64,000 nt of DNA from Arthrobacter subterraneus (lineage in GTDB: Bacteria > Actinomycetota > Actinomycetes > Actinomycetales > Micrococcaceae): assembly GCF_900099735.1 (NCBI RefSeq), contig NZ_FNDT01000003.1, forward strand, positions 1-64,000, in the 5' to 3' direction. The notes beneath the pieces were generated by a model. That model was not told the origin of the DNA. It did no database searches and worked only from the letters and a program-made list of their open reading frames with translations. Within the stretch, counting starts at the first letter, position 1, and each line of letters starts with the position of its first letter. The translations under genes were made by a program, and so were the position numbers. Below are positions 1 to 8,477 of this stretch, piece by piece.

Positions 1-828
1 ACCGCCGGCCGCACCACCCTCACCGGCGAAGGCCTCCAGCACGCAGACGGCCACTCACCCATCCTCGCCTCCACCAACCCCGCCGTCATCACCTACGACC
101 CGGCGTACGGATACGAAATCGGCCACATCATGCGGGACGGTTTGGAGCGCATGTATGGAGCCGGTAATGCGGTCTCGGGCTCGGATCCGAACGTCATGTA
201 CTACATCACCGTCTACAACGAGCCAATCCTCCAGCCCGTCGAGCCCGAGAACCTTGACGTACACGGGCTGCTGCGGGGCATCTACAAACTCCAGGACGGA
301 CACGCGGCCGAAAACCCTCCAAAGTCGCAGATCCTTGCCTCGGGTGTGGCGGTCCCATGGGCACTCGAAGCACAGCGGATCCTGGCCGAGGAATGGGGTG
401 TGTCGGCCGATGTGTGGTCCGTGACGTCCTGGACCGAGCTGCGGCGCGACGCCCTCGCCGCCGAGGAGGAAGCCTTCCTCAACCCCGGCGCTGAAGCCCG
501 CGTCCCCTTCGTCACCGAACAGCTCGGCAACGCACCCGGACCCATTGTCGCCGTCACCGACTACATGAAAGCCGTCCCCGACCAGATCCGGCAATTCCTC
601 CCCCAGGACTTCGCCACCCTCGGCGCCGACGGCTTCGGCTTCTCCGACACCCGCGCCGCCGCCCGACGGTACTTCAAGATCGACTCACACTCCGTCGTCG
701 TACGCACCCTCGAACTCCTCGCCAAACGCGGCGAAGTCGACCCCGACGCACCCCGCCAGGCCATCGAAAAGTACTCACTGCTCGATGTCAACGCGGGCAC
801 CACCGGCAATGCGGGTGGTGACTCGTAA
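1..828 (+). CDS. aceE: Pyruvate dehydrogenase E1 component, 3' part (partial at window start)
   Basis: The reading frame is open from base 1 and ends at TAA 826-828, giving the last 275 residues of a homodimeric E1. This subunit decarboxylates pyruvate with thiamine diphosphate and passes the acetyl group to the lipoyl domain of E2. The visible part starts in the transketolase-like region ([13 protein letters not shown], then [12 protein letters not shown]) and runs through the C-terminal domain ([29 protein letters not shown]), as in the roughly 900-residue actinobacterial AceE. A strong hairpin follows the stop, so aceE is the last gene of its transcript. It lies just upstream of the FASII genes, and E1 supplies their acetyl-CoA. 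The 5' two thirds are outside the window. Confidence 0.95.
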   Translation, partial: TAGRTTLTGEGLQHADGHSPILASTNPAVITYDPAYGYEIGHIMRDGLERMYGAGNAVSGSDPNVMYYITVYNEPILQPVEPENLDVHGLLRGIYKLQDGHAAENPPKSQILASGVAVPWALEAQRILAEEWGVSADVWSVTSWTELRRDALAAEEEAFLNPGAEARVPFVTEQLGNAPGPIVAVTDYMKAVPDQIRQFLPQDFATLGADGFGFSDTRAAARRYFKIDSHSVVVRTLELLAKRGEVDPDAPRQAIEKYSLLDVNAGTTGNAGGDS

Positions 829-842
829 CCCAGTGCGGATCC

Positions 843-883
843 ACAGGACCCGCCGGCCTTCCTCGGAAGCCGGCGGGTCCTGT
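843..883 (+). terminator. Hairpin after aceE
   Basis: An inverted repeat of about 17 bp (arms 843-860 and 867-883, one bulged C) begins 14 bases after the aceE stop. The arms are nearly all G/C. There is no long T run, so this is a strong-stem, weak-tail terminator of the kind common in high-GC Actinobacteria. It separates aceE from the fasR promoter. Confidence 0.8.
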
Positions 884-900
884 TCGCCGTTAAGGCTCTG

Positions 901-919
901 TTTGTAGCCTTCGTACAAA
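901..919. promoter_or_regulatory. Palindrome upstream of fasR, candidate FasR operator 1
   Basis: The sequence reads TTTGTA (901-906), a 7-base spacer GCCTTCG, then TACAAA (914-919), a perfect 6-bp inverted repeat 37 bases before the chosen fasR start. A close copy lies upstream of fabD (2189-2206). The shared core is GTAG-n-CTTC-n-TACAAA-n-TGG. Two copies in front of a regulator gene and the operon it is expected to control suggest a binding site for FasR itself. This is an inference from the repeat, not a known motif match. Confidence 0.6.
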
Positions 920-955
920 ATGGAGCCGAAGGTGTCCGGGCCGTATGCTCGAATT

Positions 956-2194
956 ATGGCATCGCCCACTCCCCCGCGCGGATCGTCCCTTCCCGCTCCG
1001 GACCCGGCCACCGTGGACCGGCTCCGCACACAGATCGGTGCACTCTCCACGGCTACCCTGAAGCAGCTCGATTCCTCCCTGCCGTGGTACCGGAACCTGC
1101 GTCCGGATGAGCGCTCAGCGCTGGGCCTGGTTGCCCAGAAGGGCATCGCTTCCTTTGTGAACTGGTACCAGAAGCCGGTCTCGCCTGCATGGGTTCTCAG
1201 CGATGTGTTCGGTACTGCACCTACTGAGCTCACCCGGTCCATCAGCCTGCAGAAGGCGCTTCAGCTCATCCGGGTGGTTGTCCAGGTGGTCGAGGACCAG
1301 GTCCCCGATCTCGCCTCGAACGCGGATCAGGGCCTCCTGCGGGAAGCTGTTCTCAGGTACTCGCGGGAAGTGGCCTTCGCGGCAGCAGATGTGTATGCCC
1401 GTGCAGCCGAAACCCGCGGCTCCTGGGATACCAGGCTCGAAGCCCTGGTTGTTGACGCCATCCTGCGCGGAGAAAGCTCGGACGCACTGCGCTCCCGGAT
1501 TGCGGCCGTGGGATGGAAGTCGCAGGCACCGATCACCGTCATGGTCGGCAGCTCACCGGCCGAACCCAACGCAATGTTCCTCAATGAACTGCGCCGCACC
1601 ACCGGCCGGCTTGCCGAGGACACACTGGTCGGCATCCAGGGGGACCGTCTCATTCTTGTCCTCGGCGGCGTACAGGACCGGAACAGCGCCTACGCCAGGC
1701 TGAGCGAATTATTCGGGCCGGGACCGGTGGTTTACGGGCCCGAATCCGCTTCACTCGTAGCGGCCAGCGGGTCAGCACAGGCAGCTTTCGCCGGACTCAC
1801 CGCCGCCCGAGCCTGGCCGTCCGCGCCGCGTCCGGTTGCAGCCGACGACCTGTGGCCGGAGCGGGTCATCTCTGGCGATGACACCGCGCGCAAGTCCCTC
1901 CTCCGCAACATCTACCGTCCCCTGGCAAATGCCCAGAACGGACTTGAGGAGACGCTCTCCGCCTATCTCGCCCTGGGTCACTCGCTCGAAGCCACATCAC
2001 GTGAACTGTTTGTTCACGCCAACACCGTCCGATACCGTCTTCGACGCGTTTGTGACATCACCGGGTGGGACCCGCTGATCCCCCGGGAGGCGTTTGTTCT
2101 CCAGACTGCTTTGGTCATCGGCCGGCTCGCACCGCCGCCGAAGACCGCTTCGGAGCGCTCAGCAACACGGCCGGAGCGCGCTCCTTCGTTGTAG
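956..2194 (+). CDS. fasR: PucR-type transcriptional regulator of fatty acid synthesis (FasR-like)
   Basis: This 412-residue protein has a C-terminal PucR-type helix-turn-helix (about residues 340-395: LSAYLALGHSLEATSRELFVHANTVRYRLRRV) after a long N-terminal region and a degenerate GGDEF-like middle segment. It sits directly before fabD-fabH-acpP-fabF. This is the position of Streptomyces FasR, an activator of that operon, so the name rests on family plus synteny. I chose ATG 956. An in-frame ATG at 920 would start inside the palindrome at 901-919 and adds 12 residues atypical of the family. No clear Shine-Dalgarno precedes 956. The stop codon (2192-2194) lies inside the second palindrome, so the gene's end and the fabD control region overlap. 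Confidence 0.85.
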   Translation: MASPTPPRGSSLPAPDPATVDRLRTQIGALSTATLKQLDSSLPWYRNLRPDERSALGLVAQKGIASFVNWYQKPVSPAWVLSDVFGTAPTELTRSISLQKALQLIRVVVQVVEDQVPDLASNADQGLLREAVLRYSREVAFAAADVYARAAETRGSWDTRLEALVVDAILRGESSDALRSRIAAVGWKSQAPITVMVGSSPAEPNAMFLNELRRTTGRLAEDTLVGIQGDRLILVLGGVQDRNSAYARLSELFGPGPVVYGPESASLVAASGSAQAAFAGLTAARAWPSAPRPVAADDLWPERVISGDDTARKSLLRNIYRPLANAQNGLEETLSAYLALGHSLEATSRELFVHANTVRYRLRRVCDITGWDPLIPREAFVLQTALVIGRLAPPPKTASERSATRPERAPSL

Positions 2195-2206
2195 ACTTCC
2201 TACAAA
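2189..2206. promoter_or_regulatory. Palindrome upstream of fabD, candidate FasR operator 2
   Basis: TTGTA (2189-2193), spacer GACTTCC (2194-2200) and TACAAA (2201-2206) repeat the arrangement found before fasR, with the same 7-base spacer. One outer base pair is lost on the left arm. It lies 67 bases before the fabD start and overlaps the last codon of fasR, suggesting that fabD has its own regulated promoter rather than only read-through from fasR. Confidence 0.6.
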
Positions 2207-2272
2207 GTGGCTTCGGGAGCTTCGTGCACCGGAACACCCTGCTTCTGACCGCCGATTTGGAAAGCTTGATAC

Positions 2273-3238
2273 GTGCTCGCAATTCTCTGCCCTGGACAAG
2301 GGTCCCAGTCCCCCGGATTCCTGACCCCGTGGCTCGACCTTCCGGGCGTGCGGGAGCATCTTGAGGCTCTCAGCGAGGCAGCAGGCGTCGATCTCGTGCT
2401 TCACGGCACGGTCTCCGACGAGGAGACCATCAGAGACACCGCAGTAGCACAGCCGTTGATTGTCGCCGCGGGACTGGTTGCCGCCCGCGTACTCCTGGGA
2501 GACACTCCACTCACCTCCTCCACCGTGGTTGCCGGACACTCGGTCGGCGAACTGACAGCGTCAGCTGTCGCCGGAGCGCTCACGGAGCAGGATGCCATCA
2601 GGCTTGTTCGCACCCGGGCACAGTCAATGGCCGCCGCGGCCGCCGTGACACCCACCGGCATGAGTGCCGTTCTGGGTGGAGACCCCGACGACGTCGCAGC
2701 CACCCTTGAGCGGCACGGATTGACCGCAGCGAACGCCAACGGGGGCGGGCAGATTGTCGCGGCGGGCACTGTCGACCAGCTCGCCGCCCTTGCGGCAGAT
2801 CCGCCGCAGAAAGCCCGCGTCATCCCGCTGAAGGTGGCAGGCGCCTTCCACACCCATCACATGGCTCCAGCGGTGGAAGCGCTTGAGGAGCTCCGCCCCT
2901 CGCTCTCACCCGCGGAGCCCCTCGCCACGCTGCTGTCCAACTTCGACGGCGAGCCGGTGGCTTCCGGAGACTTGAATCTGGACAGTCTGATAGCGCAGGT
3001 CTCGCGCCCTGTCCGTTGGGATCTGTGCATGCAGCGACTCCAGGATATGGGCGTCTCCGGTGTGCTGGAACTTCCTCCGGCGGGTACCCTGACAGGGCTG
3101 GCAAAGCGGGGAATGCGCGGAACGGCCGGACTGGCAGTAAAAACGCCCGAGGACCTGAGCGCCGCCCGGGCCTTCATGGACGAACACTCCCGCACCGCTC
3201 CGCCAGCGGACGCCCCCATCGCAGAAGGAAACGCGTGA
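2273..3238 (+). CDS. fabD: Malonyl-CoA:ACP transacylase
   Basis: FabD moves malonyl from CoA to the acyl carrier protein, the entry step of type II fatty acid elongation in the cytoplasm. The 321-residue protein begins LAILCPGQGSQ, has the nucleophile motif GHSVGE (Ser90) and the AFHTHHM histidine region near residue 195. Length is normal for the family. The GTG start at 2273 is the only start that keeps the conserved N terminus, and GGAAAG lies 8 bases upstream. The stop overlaps the fabH start (GTGA, 3235-3238), implying translational coupling. Downstream are fabH, acpP and fabF on the same strand. Confidence 0.97.
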   Translation: MLAILCPGQGSQSPGFLTPWLDLPGVREHLEALSEAAGVDLVLHGTVSDEETIRDTAVAQPLIVAAGLVAARVLLGDTPLTSSTVVAGHSVGELTASAVAGALTEQDAIRLVRTRAQSMAAAAAVTPTGMSAVLGGDPDDVAATLERHGLTAANANGGGQIVAAGTVDQLAALAADPPQKARVIPLKVAGAFHTHHMAPAVEALEELRPSLSPAEPLATLLSNFDGEPVASGDLNLDSLIAQVSRPVRWDLCMQRLQDMGVSGVLELPPAGTLTGLAKRGMRGTAGLAVKTPEDLSAARAFMDEHSRTAPPADAPIAEGNA

Positions 3239-4290
3239 CTACTCCCACCCTCAATCAGTCTCCGCTGCAGGAGAACACCCGCATCCACGGTTTGGGCATC
3301 TGTCGCCCCGAGGTGATCGTCACCAACGAGGACATCTGCCAGTGGATCGACTCGTCCGACGAGTGGATTCGCCAGCGCACCGGCATCGTAACCCGTCACC
3401 GCGCGGACAAGGACACCAGCGTCATTGACATGGCCGAAGCCGCGGCCCGCGCCGCCCTGGAGGATGCAGGTATCGAAGCGTCACAGCTCGGCGCCGTACT
3501 GGTCTCCACCGTGACGCATCCATACGCAACTCCCTCCGCCGCAGCGCAGCTCGCAGACCGGCTCGGCGCCACGCCGGCACCTGCCTACGATATTTCAGCG
3601 GCCTGCGCCGGGTACTGCTACGGGATCGCGCAGGCCGACGCCCTGGTCCATGCAGGAACGGCCGACTACGTGCTCGTGGTCGGTGTCGAGAAGTTGTCGG
3701 ATTTCATTGACAACACCGAGCGCACCATTTCCTTCCTGCTCGGTGACGGAGCCGGTGCCGTCATCATCGGTCCGTCCGACTCACCCGGGATCGGTCCATC
3801 CGTCTGGGGATCGGACGGCAGCAAGCACGAATCCATCCGCATGACGCATTCGCTGCTCGACGTCCGGGACCTTTCGCTCGCTGCACTCGCGGAAGGACCG
3901 GAGGCCCTGTCCTCAGCCGCGGAATCCGCCATCTGGCCGACTATGCTTCAGGATGGACCCACCGTCTTCAGATGGGCTGTGTGGGAGATGGCGAAAGTGG
4001 CACAGCAGGCCCTGGACGCTGCAGGAATCCGGGCCGAAGATCTCGTCGCCTTCGTGCCGCATCAGGCGAACATCCGCATCATCGATGAAATGGTCAAGCA
4101 GTTGGGCCTGCCCGAGCATGTGGCGGTGGCTCGGGACATTGTCGACGCGGGAAATACGTCGGCAGCCTCGATTCCTCTGGCAATGCACCGCCTCCTCGCG
4201 GAGAATCCCGGACTCAGCGGCGGCCTCGCCCTGCAGATCGGGTTCGGTGCCGGGCTTGTGTTCGGCGCCCAGGTAGTTGTTCTCCCCTAG
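3235..4290 (+). CDS. fabH: Beta-ketoacyl-ACP synthase III
   Basis: FabH condenses a starter acyl-CoA with malonyl-ACP to begin each fatty acid chain. In Actinobacteria it usually takes branched starters. The 351-residue protein has the Cys-His-Asn triad: SAACAGY (Cys124), VPHQANIRIID (His) and GNTSAASIP (Asn). The GTG at 3235 overlaps the fabD stop and is preceded by GAAGGAAAC. Longer in-frame starts lie inside fabD and are not credible. A gap of 77 bases separates it from acpP. The KAS III fold also occurs in oleA at 32 kb, but FabH has the standard operon context. Confidence 0.97.
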   Translation: MTTPTLNQSPLQENTRIHGLGICRPEVIVTNEDICQWIDSSDEWIRQRTGIVTRHRADKDTSVIDMAEAAARAALEDAGIEASQLGAVLVSTVTHPYATPSAAAQLADRLGATPAPAYDISAACAGYCYGIAQADALVHAGTADYVLVVGVEKLSDFIDNTERTISFLLGDGAGAVIIGPSDSPGIGPSVWGSDGSKHESIRMTHSLLDVRDLSLAALAEGPEALSSAAESAIWPTMLQDGPTVFRWAVWEMAKVAQQALDAAGIRAEDLVAFVPHQANIRIIDEMVKQLGLPEHVAVARDIVDAGNTSAASIPLAMHRLLAENPGLSGGLALQIGFGAGLVFGAQVVVLP

Positions 4291-4367
4291 TTTTCCGCTT
4301 CGGGCCGCACTCCGCGGCTCGATCGAACCGATCCGGTACTTACCGGGACACAAGAAAAGGAGCCACC

Positions 4368-4613
4368 ATGGCTAGCAACGAAGAGATTCTCGCAGGACTG
4401 GCAGAAATCGTTAACGAAGAGACCGGCCTCGCGCCCGAATCCGTGGAGATGGACAAGTCCTTCACCGACGACCTGGACATCGACTCCATCTCCATGATGA
4501 CCATCGTGGTCAATGCCGAAGAGAAGTTCGGCGTGCGCATCCCCGACGAGGAAGTCAAGAACCTCAAGACCGTCGGCGACGCAGTTGAGTTCATCGCCAA
4601 GTCACAGTCTTAG
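4368..4613 (+). CDS. acpP: Acyl carrier protein
   Basis: This 81-residue acidic protein carries growing acyl chains on a 4'-phosphopantetheine arm. The attachment serine is Ser40 in DDLDIDSIS. The actinobacterial motif has Ile after the serine here where Leu is usual. A strong AAAAGGAG lies 6 bases before ATG 4368, consistent with high expression. It is flanked by fabH and fabF in the standard order. The 77-base gap upstream shows no terminator, so it is probably transcribed with fabDH, possibly also from its own promoter. Confidence 0.97.
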   Translation: MASNEEILAGLAEIVNEETGLAPESVEMDKSFTDDLDIDSISMMTIVVNAEEKFGVRIPDEEVKNLKTVGDAVEFIAKSQS

Positions 4614-4701
4614 CGTGGACGCGGCGATGGCAGCTACGGTCATCGCCGCTCCATCAGCTCACCTTCCACACGGAAACAACGACGCATCGAAAGAGTGAAC
4701 C

Positions 4702-5937
4702 ATGGCACGCAAAGTAGTCATTACCGGCTTGGGCGCCACGACACCCATCGGCGGCGATGTTCCCACCATGTGGGAGAACGCGCTGAAGGGCGTTTCCGGC
4801 GCCCGCACCATCGAAGCGGACTGGGTTGCTGAATTTGAGCTTCCGGTCACCTTTGCCGCGCAGGTATCGACGCCTGCCAGCGAGGTCCTGACCCGGGTCG
4901 AAGCCAAGCGAATGGATCCCTCCACCCAGTTCGCGGTGATAGCGGCCCGGGAAGCCTGGCGGGACTCCGGAATCGAGGAGGTCGACCATGACCGGTTGGC
5001 GGTGGCATTCGCCACCGGTATCGGCGGCGTCTGGACGCTGCTGGACGCCTGGGACACGCTGAAGGCAAAGGGCCCGCGTCGGGTTCTTCCGATGACGGTC
5101 CCCATGCTGATGCCCAATGGTCCGGCGGCCGCAGTCAGCCTTGATCTTGGAGCACGCGCCGGCGCGCACACACCGGTTTCGGCCTGTGCCTCCGGCACCG
5201 AGGCGCTCCACCTCGGACTGGATCTGATCAGGTCCGGCAAGGCCGACGTCGTGATGTGCGGTGGCGCTGAAGCAGCGATCCATCCGATGCCGATCGCGGC
5301 CTTTGCTGCCATGCAGGCCTTGTCCCGCCGCAATGATGACCCTGAGCATGCCTCTCGCCCATACGACATCGACCGGGACGGTTTTGTGATGGGTGAGGGG
5401 GCCGGTGCCCTTCTGCTCGAGGCGGAGGAACATGCCCTCGCCCGCGGCGCGCGGATTTATGGTGAACTCGCCGGTACCTCCGTAACGGCAGACGCCTACC
5501 ACATCACAGCCCCGGACCCCGAGGGACTCGGCGCAACCCGTGCACTCAAGGCCGCAATGTTTGACGCGCGCGTGCAGGCGTCCGATGTTGTTCACGTGAA
5601 TGCACATGCGACCTCCACCCCGGTAGGTGACCAGCCGGAATACGTTGCTCTCAAGACGGCACTCGGCAGCCAGGTTGACTCGGTGGCCGTCTCGGCGACG
5701 AAGTCGCAGACCGGTCACCTGCTCGGTGCATCCGGTGCGGTGGAAGCCGTCATGACTGTGCTGGCTGTTCATGAACGTCGGGCCCCGGTGACCATCAACC
5801 TTGAGAACCAGGACCCGCAGATCCCGCTGGACGTAGTGACCTCGGCACGTGACCTTCCGGCGGGCGATATCGTCGCGTTGAGCAACTCGTTCGGGTTCGG
5901 TGGCCACAATGCGGTCATAGTGGTGAAGAACGTCTAA
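4702..5937 (+). CDS. fabF: Beta-ketoacyl-ACP synthase II
   Basis: FabF carries out the repeated condensation of malonyl-ACP with the growing acyl-ACP. The 411-residue protein has the KAS II triad: VSACASGTEA (Cys162), HVNAHATSTPVGD (His) and TKSQTGHLLGASG (His), plus the C-terminal SNSFGFGGHNA motif. Length is typical. The ATG at 4702 follows GAAAGAGTGAACC. It is the last gene of the FASII operon, followed after 23 bases by a perfect 14-bp hairpin. The next gene (DUF3145) is convergent. Confidence 0.97.
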   Translation: MARKVVITGLGATTPIGGDVPTMWENALKGVSGARTIEADWVAEFELPVTFAAQVSTPASEVLTRVEAKRMDPSTQFAVIAAREAWRDSGIEEVDHDRLAVAFATGIGGVWTLLDAWDTLKAKGPRRVLPMTVPMLMPNGPAAAVSLDLGARAGAHTPVSACASGTEALHLGLDLIRSGKADVVMCGGAEAAIHPMPIAAFAAMQALSRRNDDPEHASRPYDIDRDGFVMGEGAGALLLEAEEHALARGARIYGELAGTSVTADAYHITAPDPEGLGATRALKAAMFDARVQASDVVHVNAHATSTPVGDQPEYVALKTALGSQVDSVAVSATKSQTGHLLGASGAVEAVMTVLAVHERRAPVTINLENQDPQIPLDVVTSARDLPAGDIVALSNSFGFGGHNAVIVVKNV

Positions 5938-5960
5938 CCGGCTCTCCCGGAACACACGCT

Positions 5961-5992
5961 GGAGGCCGGGTACCTGAGGGTACCCGGCCTCC
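5961..5992. terminator. Bidirectional hairpin between fabF and the DUF3145 gene
   Basis: Perfect 14-bp inverted repeat, arms 5961-5974 and 5979-5992, with a TGAG tetraloop. It lies in the 76-base gap between two convergent genes and can end transcription from both sides. The flanks CGCT and AGCG lengthen the stem weakly. No T run follows. Confidence 0.85.
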
Positions 5993-6013
5993 TTCAGCGT
6001 TTCAGGGCTGTGG

Positions 6014-6517
6014 TCAGCCGACCTGGTGCAGCCAGCGAACGGGGGCACCCTCTCCCGCGTGCCGGAAGGGCTCCAGTTCCTCGTCCCAGGACTCGCCCAG
6101 CGCCAGGGACAGCTCATGGTAGACCGCGGCCGGGTCTCCGGCTCCCGCCTCATAGGCGTAACGGATGCGGTCCTCGGAAATCATCACGTTGCCGTGTACG
6201 TCGGTCGTAGCGTGGAAGATTCCCAGCTCGGGGGTGTGCGACCAGCGCCCGCCGTCCGCCCCTGCGCTCTGCTCCTCGGTGACCTCGTAGCGCAGGTGCG
6301 CCCAACCGCGCAGCGCGGAAGCCAGCTTCGCTCCGGATCCCTGAGCGGCAACCCAGGACAATTCGGAGCGGAACATTCCGGGCGCGGCGGGCTGCGGCGA
6401 CCACTGCAGGTCGAGTCGCTGATCAATCACCGATCCGACGGCCCACTCGATATGAGGGCACAACGCAGAAGGGGCTGAGTGTATATACAAAACACCACGC
6501 GCCATCACAACAGACAT
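6014..6517 (-). CDS. DUF3145 family protein
   Basis: This 167-residue protein has the family signature RGVLYIHSAPSALCPHIEWAVG near its N terminus and is found only in Actinobacteria. Its biochemical role is unknown to me. It is soluble, with no signal peptide or membrane segment. The start at 6517 is chosen because GGAGGA lies 5 bases upstream on the minus strand. A longer frame back to 6562 would put that ribosome-binding site inside the coding sequence. It stands alone, convergent with the FASII operon and downstream of xerC on the same strand, with about 170 bases between. Confidence 0.9.
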   Translation of the reverse strand: MSVVMARGVLYIHSAPSALCPHIEWAVGSVIDQRLDLQWSPQPAAPGMFRSELSWVAAQGSGAKLASALRGWAHLRYEVTEEQSAGADGGRWSHTPELGIFHATTDVHGNVMISEDRIRYAYEAGAGDPAAVYHELSLALGESWDEELEPFRHAGEGAPVRWLHQVG

Positions 6518-6686
6518 TCCATCCTCCATAGCTGTAGGTACGTCTTCCCCAACGACCTTCAACTATCGGCGTACTGTCCCGTTATTGTTTGGATGTGGTG
6601 TGCTCAGTCCACGGGGTAACAAGGAACATTCTGCCCCATGAACGCAAATCGCGCCACTGTAATTACCTGCGCCGGATTCCGTGCGT

Positions 6687-7643
6687 TCATGCCCGCGGGT
6701 GCGCCTGCTCATAACTGCGCCGAAGCCGGTCCACCGATACATGGGTGTAGAGCTGCGTTGTCGCAAGGCTCCGGTGCCCGAGAAGCTCCTGAACGGCGCG
6801 CAGGTCTGCTCCTCCGTCGAGCAGGTGGGTTGCCGCGGTATGGCGCAGGGCATGGGGGCCCGTGGCACCGGTGCCGTCGACGCCGGCGAGATGCCGCTCC
6901 ACGACGGACCGTGCCTGGCGCTGGTCCAGGCGGCGCCCGCGGGGACCAAGGAACAGTGCAGCGCCGCTGTCGGGCTTGACCCAACGCGTTCTTCCCCTGC
7001 CGATCCAGTCGTTCAGTGCCTGGGCGGCAGGCACACCATACGGTACGGTGCGTTCCTTGTTGCCCTTGCCCAGCACACGCACCATACGGCGGTCATGGTC
7101 CAGATCATCGAGGTCAAGGCCGACCAGCTCCCCGACGCGGATCCCCGATCCGTAGAGCAGCTCGAGGAGAGCCCGGGCGCGTAGCGCTTGCGGGTCGCCT
7201 CCTACCGCCGCGTCCTGCGCGGCAGCGAGCAGCGGCTCCAGCTGGGATACCGAGAGGACATCGGGAAGCCCGTTGCGGCGACGAGGGGCTTTCAGGCGTA
7301 ATGCGGGATTCTCTGCCAGATGACCCTCGCGGGTTGCCCAGGCGAGGAAGTTCCGCACCGTTGCTGCGCGGCGGGCGATGGTGGCACGTGAGAGCCCCTG
7401 CTGGTCCAGTGAGCCGAGCCAGGACCGGAGGCACGTCAGATCCAGCCCCGCAAGGGTGGCGATACCAAGGGAAGCTGAGAACGCCGCGAAATTCTCAAGG
7501 TCGCCCTGGTAAGCGCGCACAGTGTGGACGGAGCGATTACGTTCGCGTTCCAGATAGCGGATGAACCCTTCGGATTCGTTGGCGAACGGGAGGGTGGGTC
7601 GGTTCCCCCCTCGCCGTTCTCTCATCCGTTGCTCCCGATCCAT
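6687..7643 (-). CDS. xerC: Tyrosine recombinase XerC
   Basis: XerC resolves chromosome dimers at dif together with XerD. The 318-residue protein has the SAM-like N-terminal DNA-binding domain (about 20-110) and the catalytic domain with Arg in SGIRVGELVG, Lys in GKGNKERTVPY, HALRHTAATH, and the C-terminal LGHRSLATTQLYTH bearing the Tyr nucleophile. The start at 7643 (MDREQRM) is preferred. The frame remains open to 7721, but the extra residues are not family-like. It ends the dprA-side gene run, as in many Actinobacteria, so it is a housekeeping recombinase and not a phage integrase: there is no phage gene nearby. Confidence 0.9.
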   Translation of the reverse strand: MDREQRMRERRGGNRPTLPFANESEGFIRYLERERNRSVHTVRAYQGDLENFAAFSASLGIATLAGLDLTCLRSWLGSLDQQGLSRATIARRAATVRNFLAWATREGHLAENPALRLKAPRRRNGLPDVLSVSQLEPLLAAAQDAAVGGDPQALRARALLELLYGSGIRVGELVGLDLDDLDHDRRMVRVLGKGNKERTVPYGVPAAQALNDWIGRGRTRWVKPDSGAALFLGPRGRRLDQRQARSVVERHLAGVDGTGATGPHALRHTAATHLLDGGADLRAVQELLGHRSLATTQLYTHVSVDRLRRSYEQAHPRA

Positions 7644-7732
7644 CAATGGCTTCCCTGCGCTTGGTCCGCCCCGCCTGAAGCTACTGTGCGCCAGTGTGGG
7701 TGTCCGATCAAGGAGCCACACCGCCGCGCGCT

Positions 7733-8356
7733 TCAGGAAGCCGTGTGCTGGACGGGTGAAGGGGAGGCGGACGGCGCCGGGCCATTTGCCTGCGCGGCCA
7801 TCTCGGCCACCGCCGATTCCAGTTCGAGCAGCGAGCGCTTGACGGCAACGCCGGCGGCGTAGCCGGTAATGGCACCGCCTGCCCCCACAACCCGATGTCC
7901 CGGAATAACGATTGACAACGGGTTGGCGCGTACCGCTGCCCCCACTGCACGGCCCATGGCGTGATTTCCGAGAGCGCCGGCGACCTCCTTGTACGTACGA
8001 CGTTCACCGTAGGGGATCTCCGCGACGGCGGCCCAGACCTTGCGCTGGAACTCGGTTCCACCCACCAGGTTGTAGCTGAGCGGCGGAGCCATCACGCCAC
8101 GAAAGTACCCGCGCAGCCACTCCTCCGTTGACTGGAACACTGCAGAGGCAGCATCCGGGTCGCTAGTAGCGGGAGAGCCATTCGAGGCGACCTCTGGGGG
8201 CTGGTCATTGGGGAGTTCCTCGTCAGCGGGCAGCCCGAGAATAACCGGCGAGGGCTCGGGCGAGTGATACTCGTGATAGACGCCGACGAGGTCCTGATCT
8301 CTGGCTACGAGTACGAGTCCCCCGACCGGGCTGTCGATGATCTTGAAGGTGTTCAT
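7733..8356 (-). CDS. Alkyltransferase-like protein: Ogt/MGMT homologue lacking the catalytic cysteine
   Basis: This 207-residue protein has the methylguanine methyltransferase fold: an N-terminal domain (1-30), a Pro/Ser-rich insertion (about 32-72), then the DNA-binding domain with FQRKVWAAVAEIPYGERRTYKEVA, the arginine-finger region GRAVGAA and the active-site loop. That loop reads IPGHRVVG instead of PCHRV. Codon 153 (bases 7898-7900) is GGA, Gly. The protein contains no cysteine at all, so it cannot accept alkyl groups. The helix-turn-helix, Arg finger and Tyr are kept, as in alkyltransferase-like proteins that bind O6-alkylguanine and recruit nucleotide excision repair. Those have Trp or Ala at this position; Gly is unusual. 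Start 8356 (MNTFKIIDSPVGG) follows AAAGGGAT. It sits between dprA and xerC, which are often adjacent. Confidence 0.85.
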   Translation of the reverse strand: MNTFKIIDSPVGGLVLVARDQDLVGVYHEYHSPEPSPVILGLPADEELPNDQPPEVASNGSPATSDPDAASAVFQSTEEWLRGYFRGVMAPPLSYNLVGGTEFQRKVWAAVAEIPYGERRTYKEVAGALGNHAMGRAVGAAVRANPLSIVIPGHRVVGAGGAITGYAAGVAVKRSLLELESAVAEMAAQANGPAPSASPSPVQHTAS

Positions 8357-8477
8357 GGTGGATATCCCTTTCATGTGTCTGCTTCCGGGTGGTGCGCTGT
8401 GAATGTTCAGGGGTGTGCAGGTTCGGGCGGCCCTCTGTTGGTGGCCCATCAGCCCGGGGAGCCGGATTACGGGCTGG

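Noticed and set aside
920-955. Upstream ATG for fasR
   Set aside because: It starts within the palindrome at 901-919 and adds residues with no family match; ATG 956 is preferred.
4654-6153. A 499-codon open frame on the minus strand opposite fabF
   Set aside because: The plus strand carries an unmistakable KAS II. High-GC third-position bias creates long antisense frames; this one has low-complexity composition, no ribosome-binding site and no recognisable motif.
6637-6691. 10-bp inverted repeat (CATGAACGCA) near the xerC stop
   Set aside because: The arms are 35 bases apart and one lies inside the xerC 3' end. No T run; I could not distinguish it from chance or support it as a terminator.
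6687-7643. Phage integrase and attachment site
   Set aside because: The recombinase is XerC in its standard dprA-side location; no phage genes, tRNA or direct repeats lie nearby.
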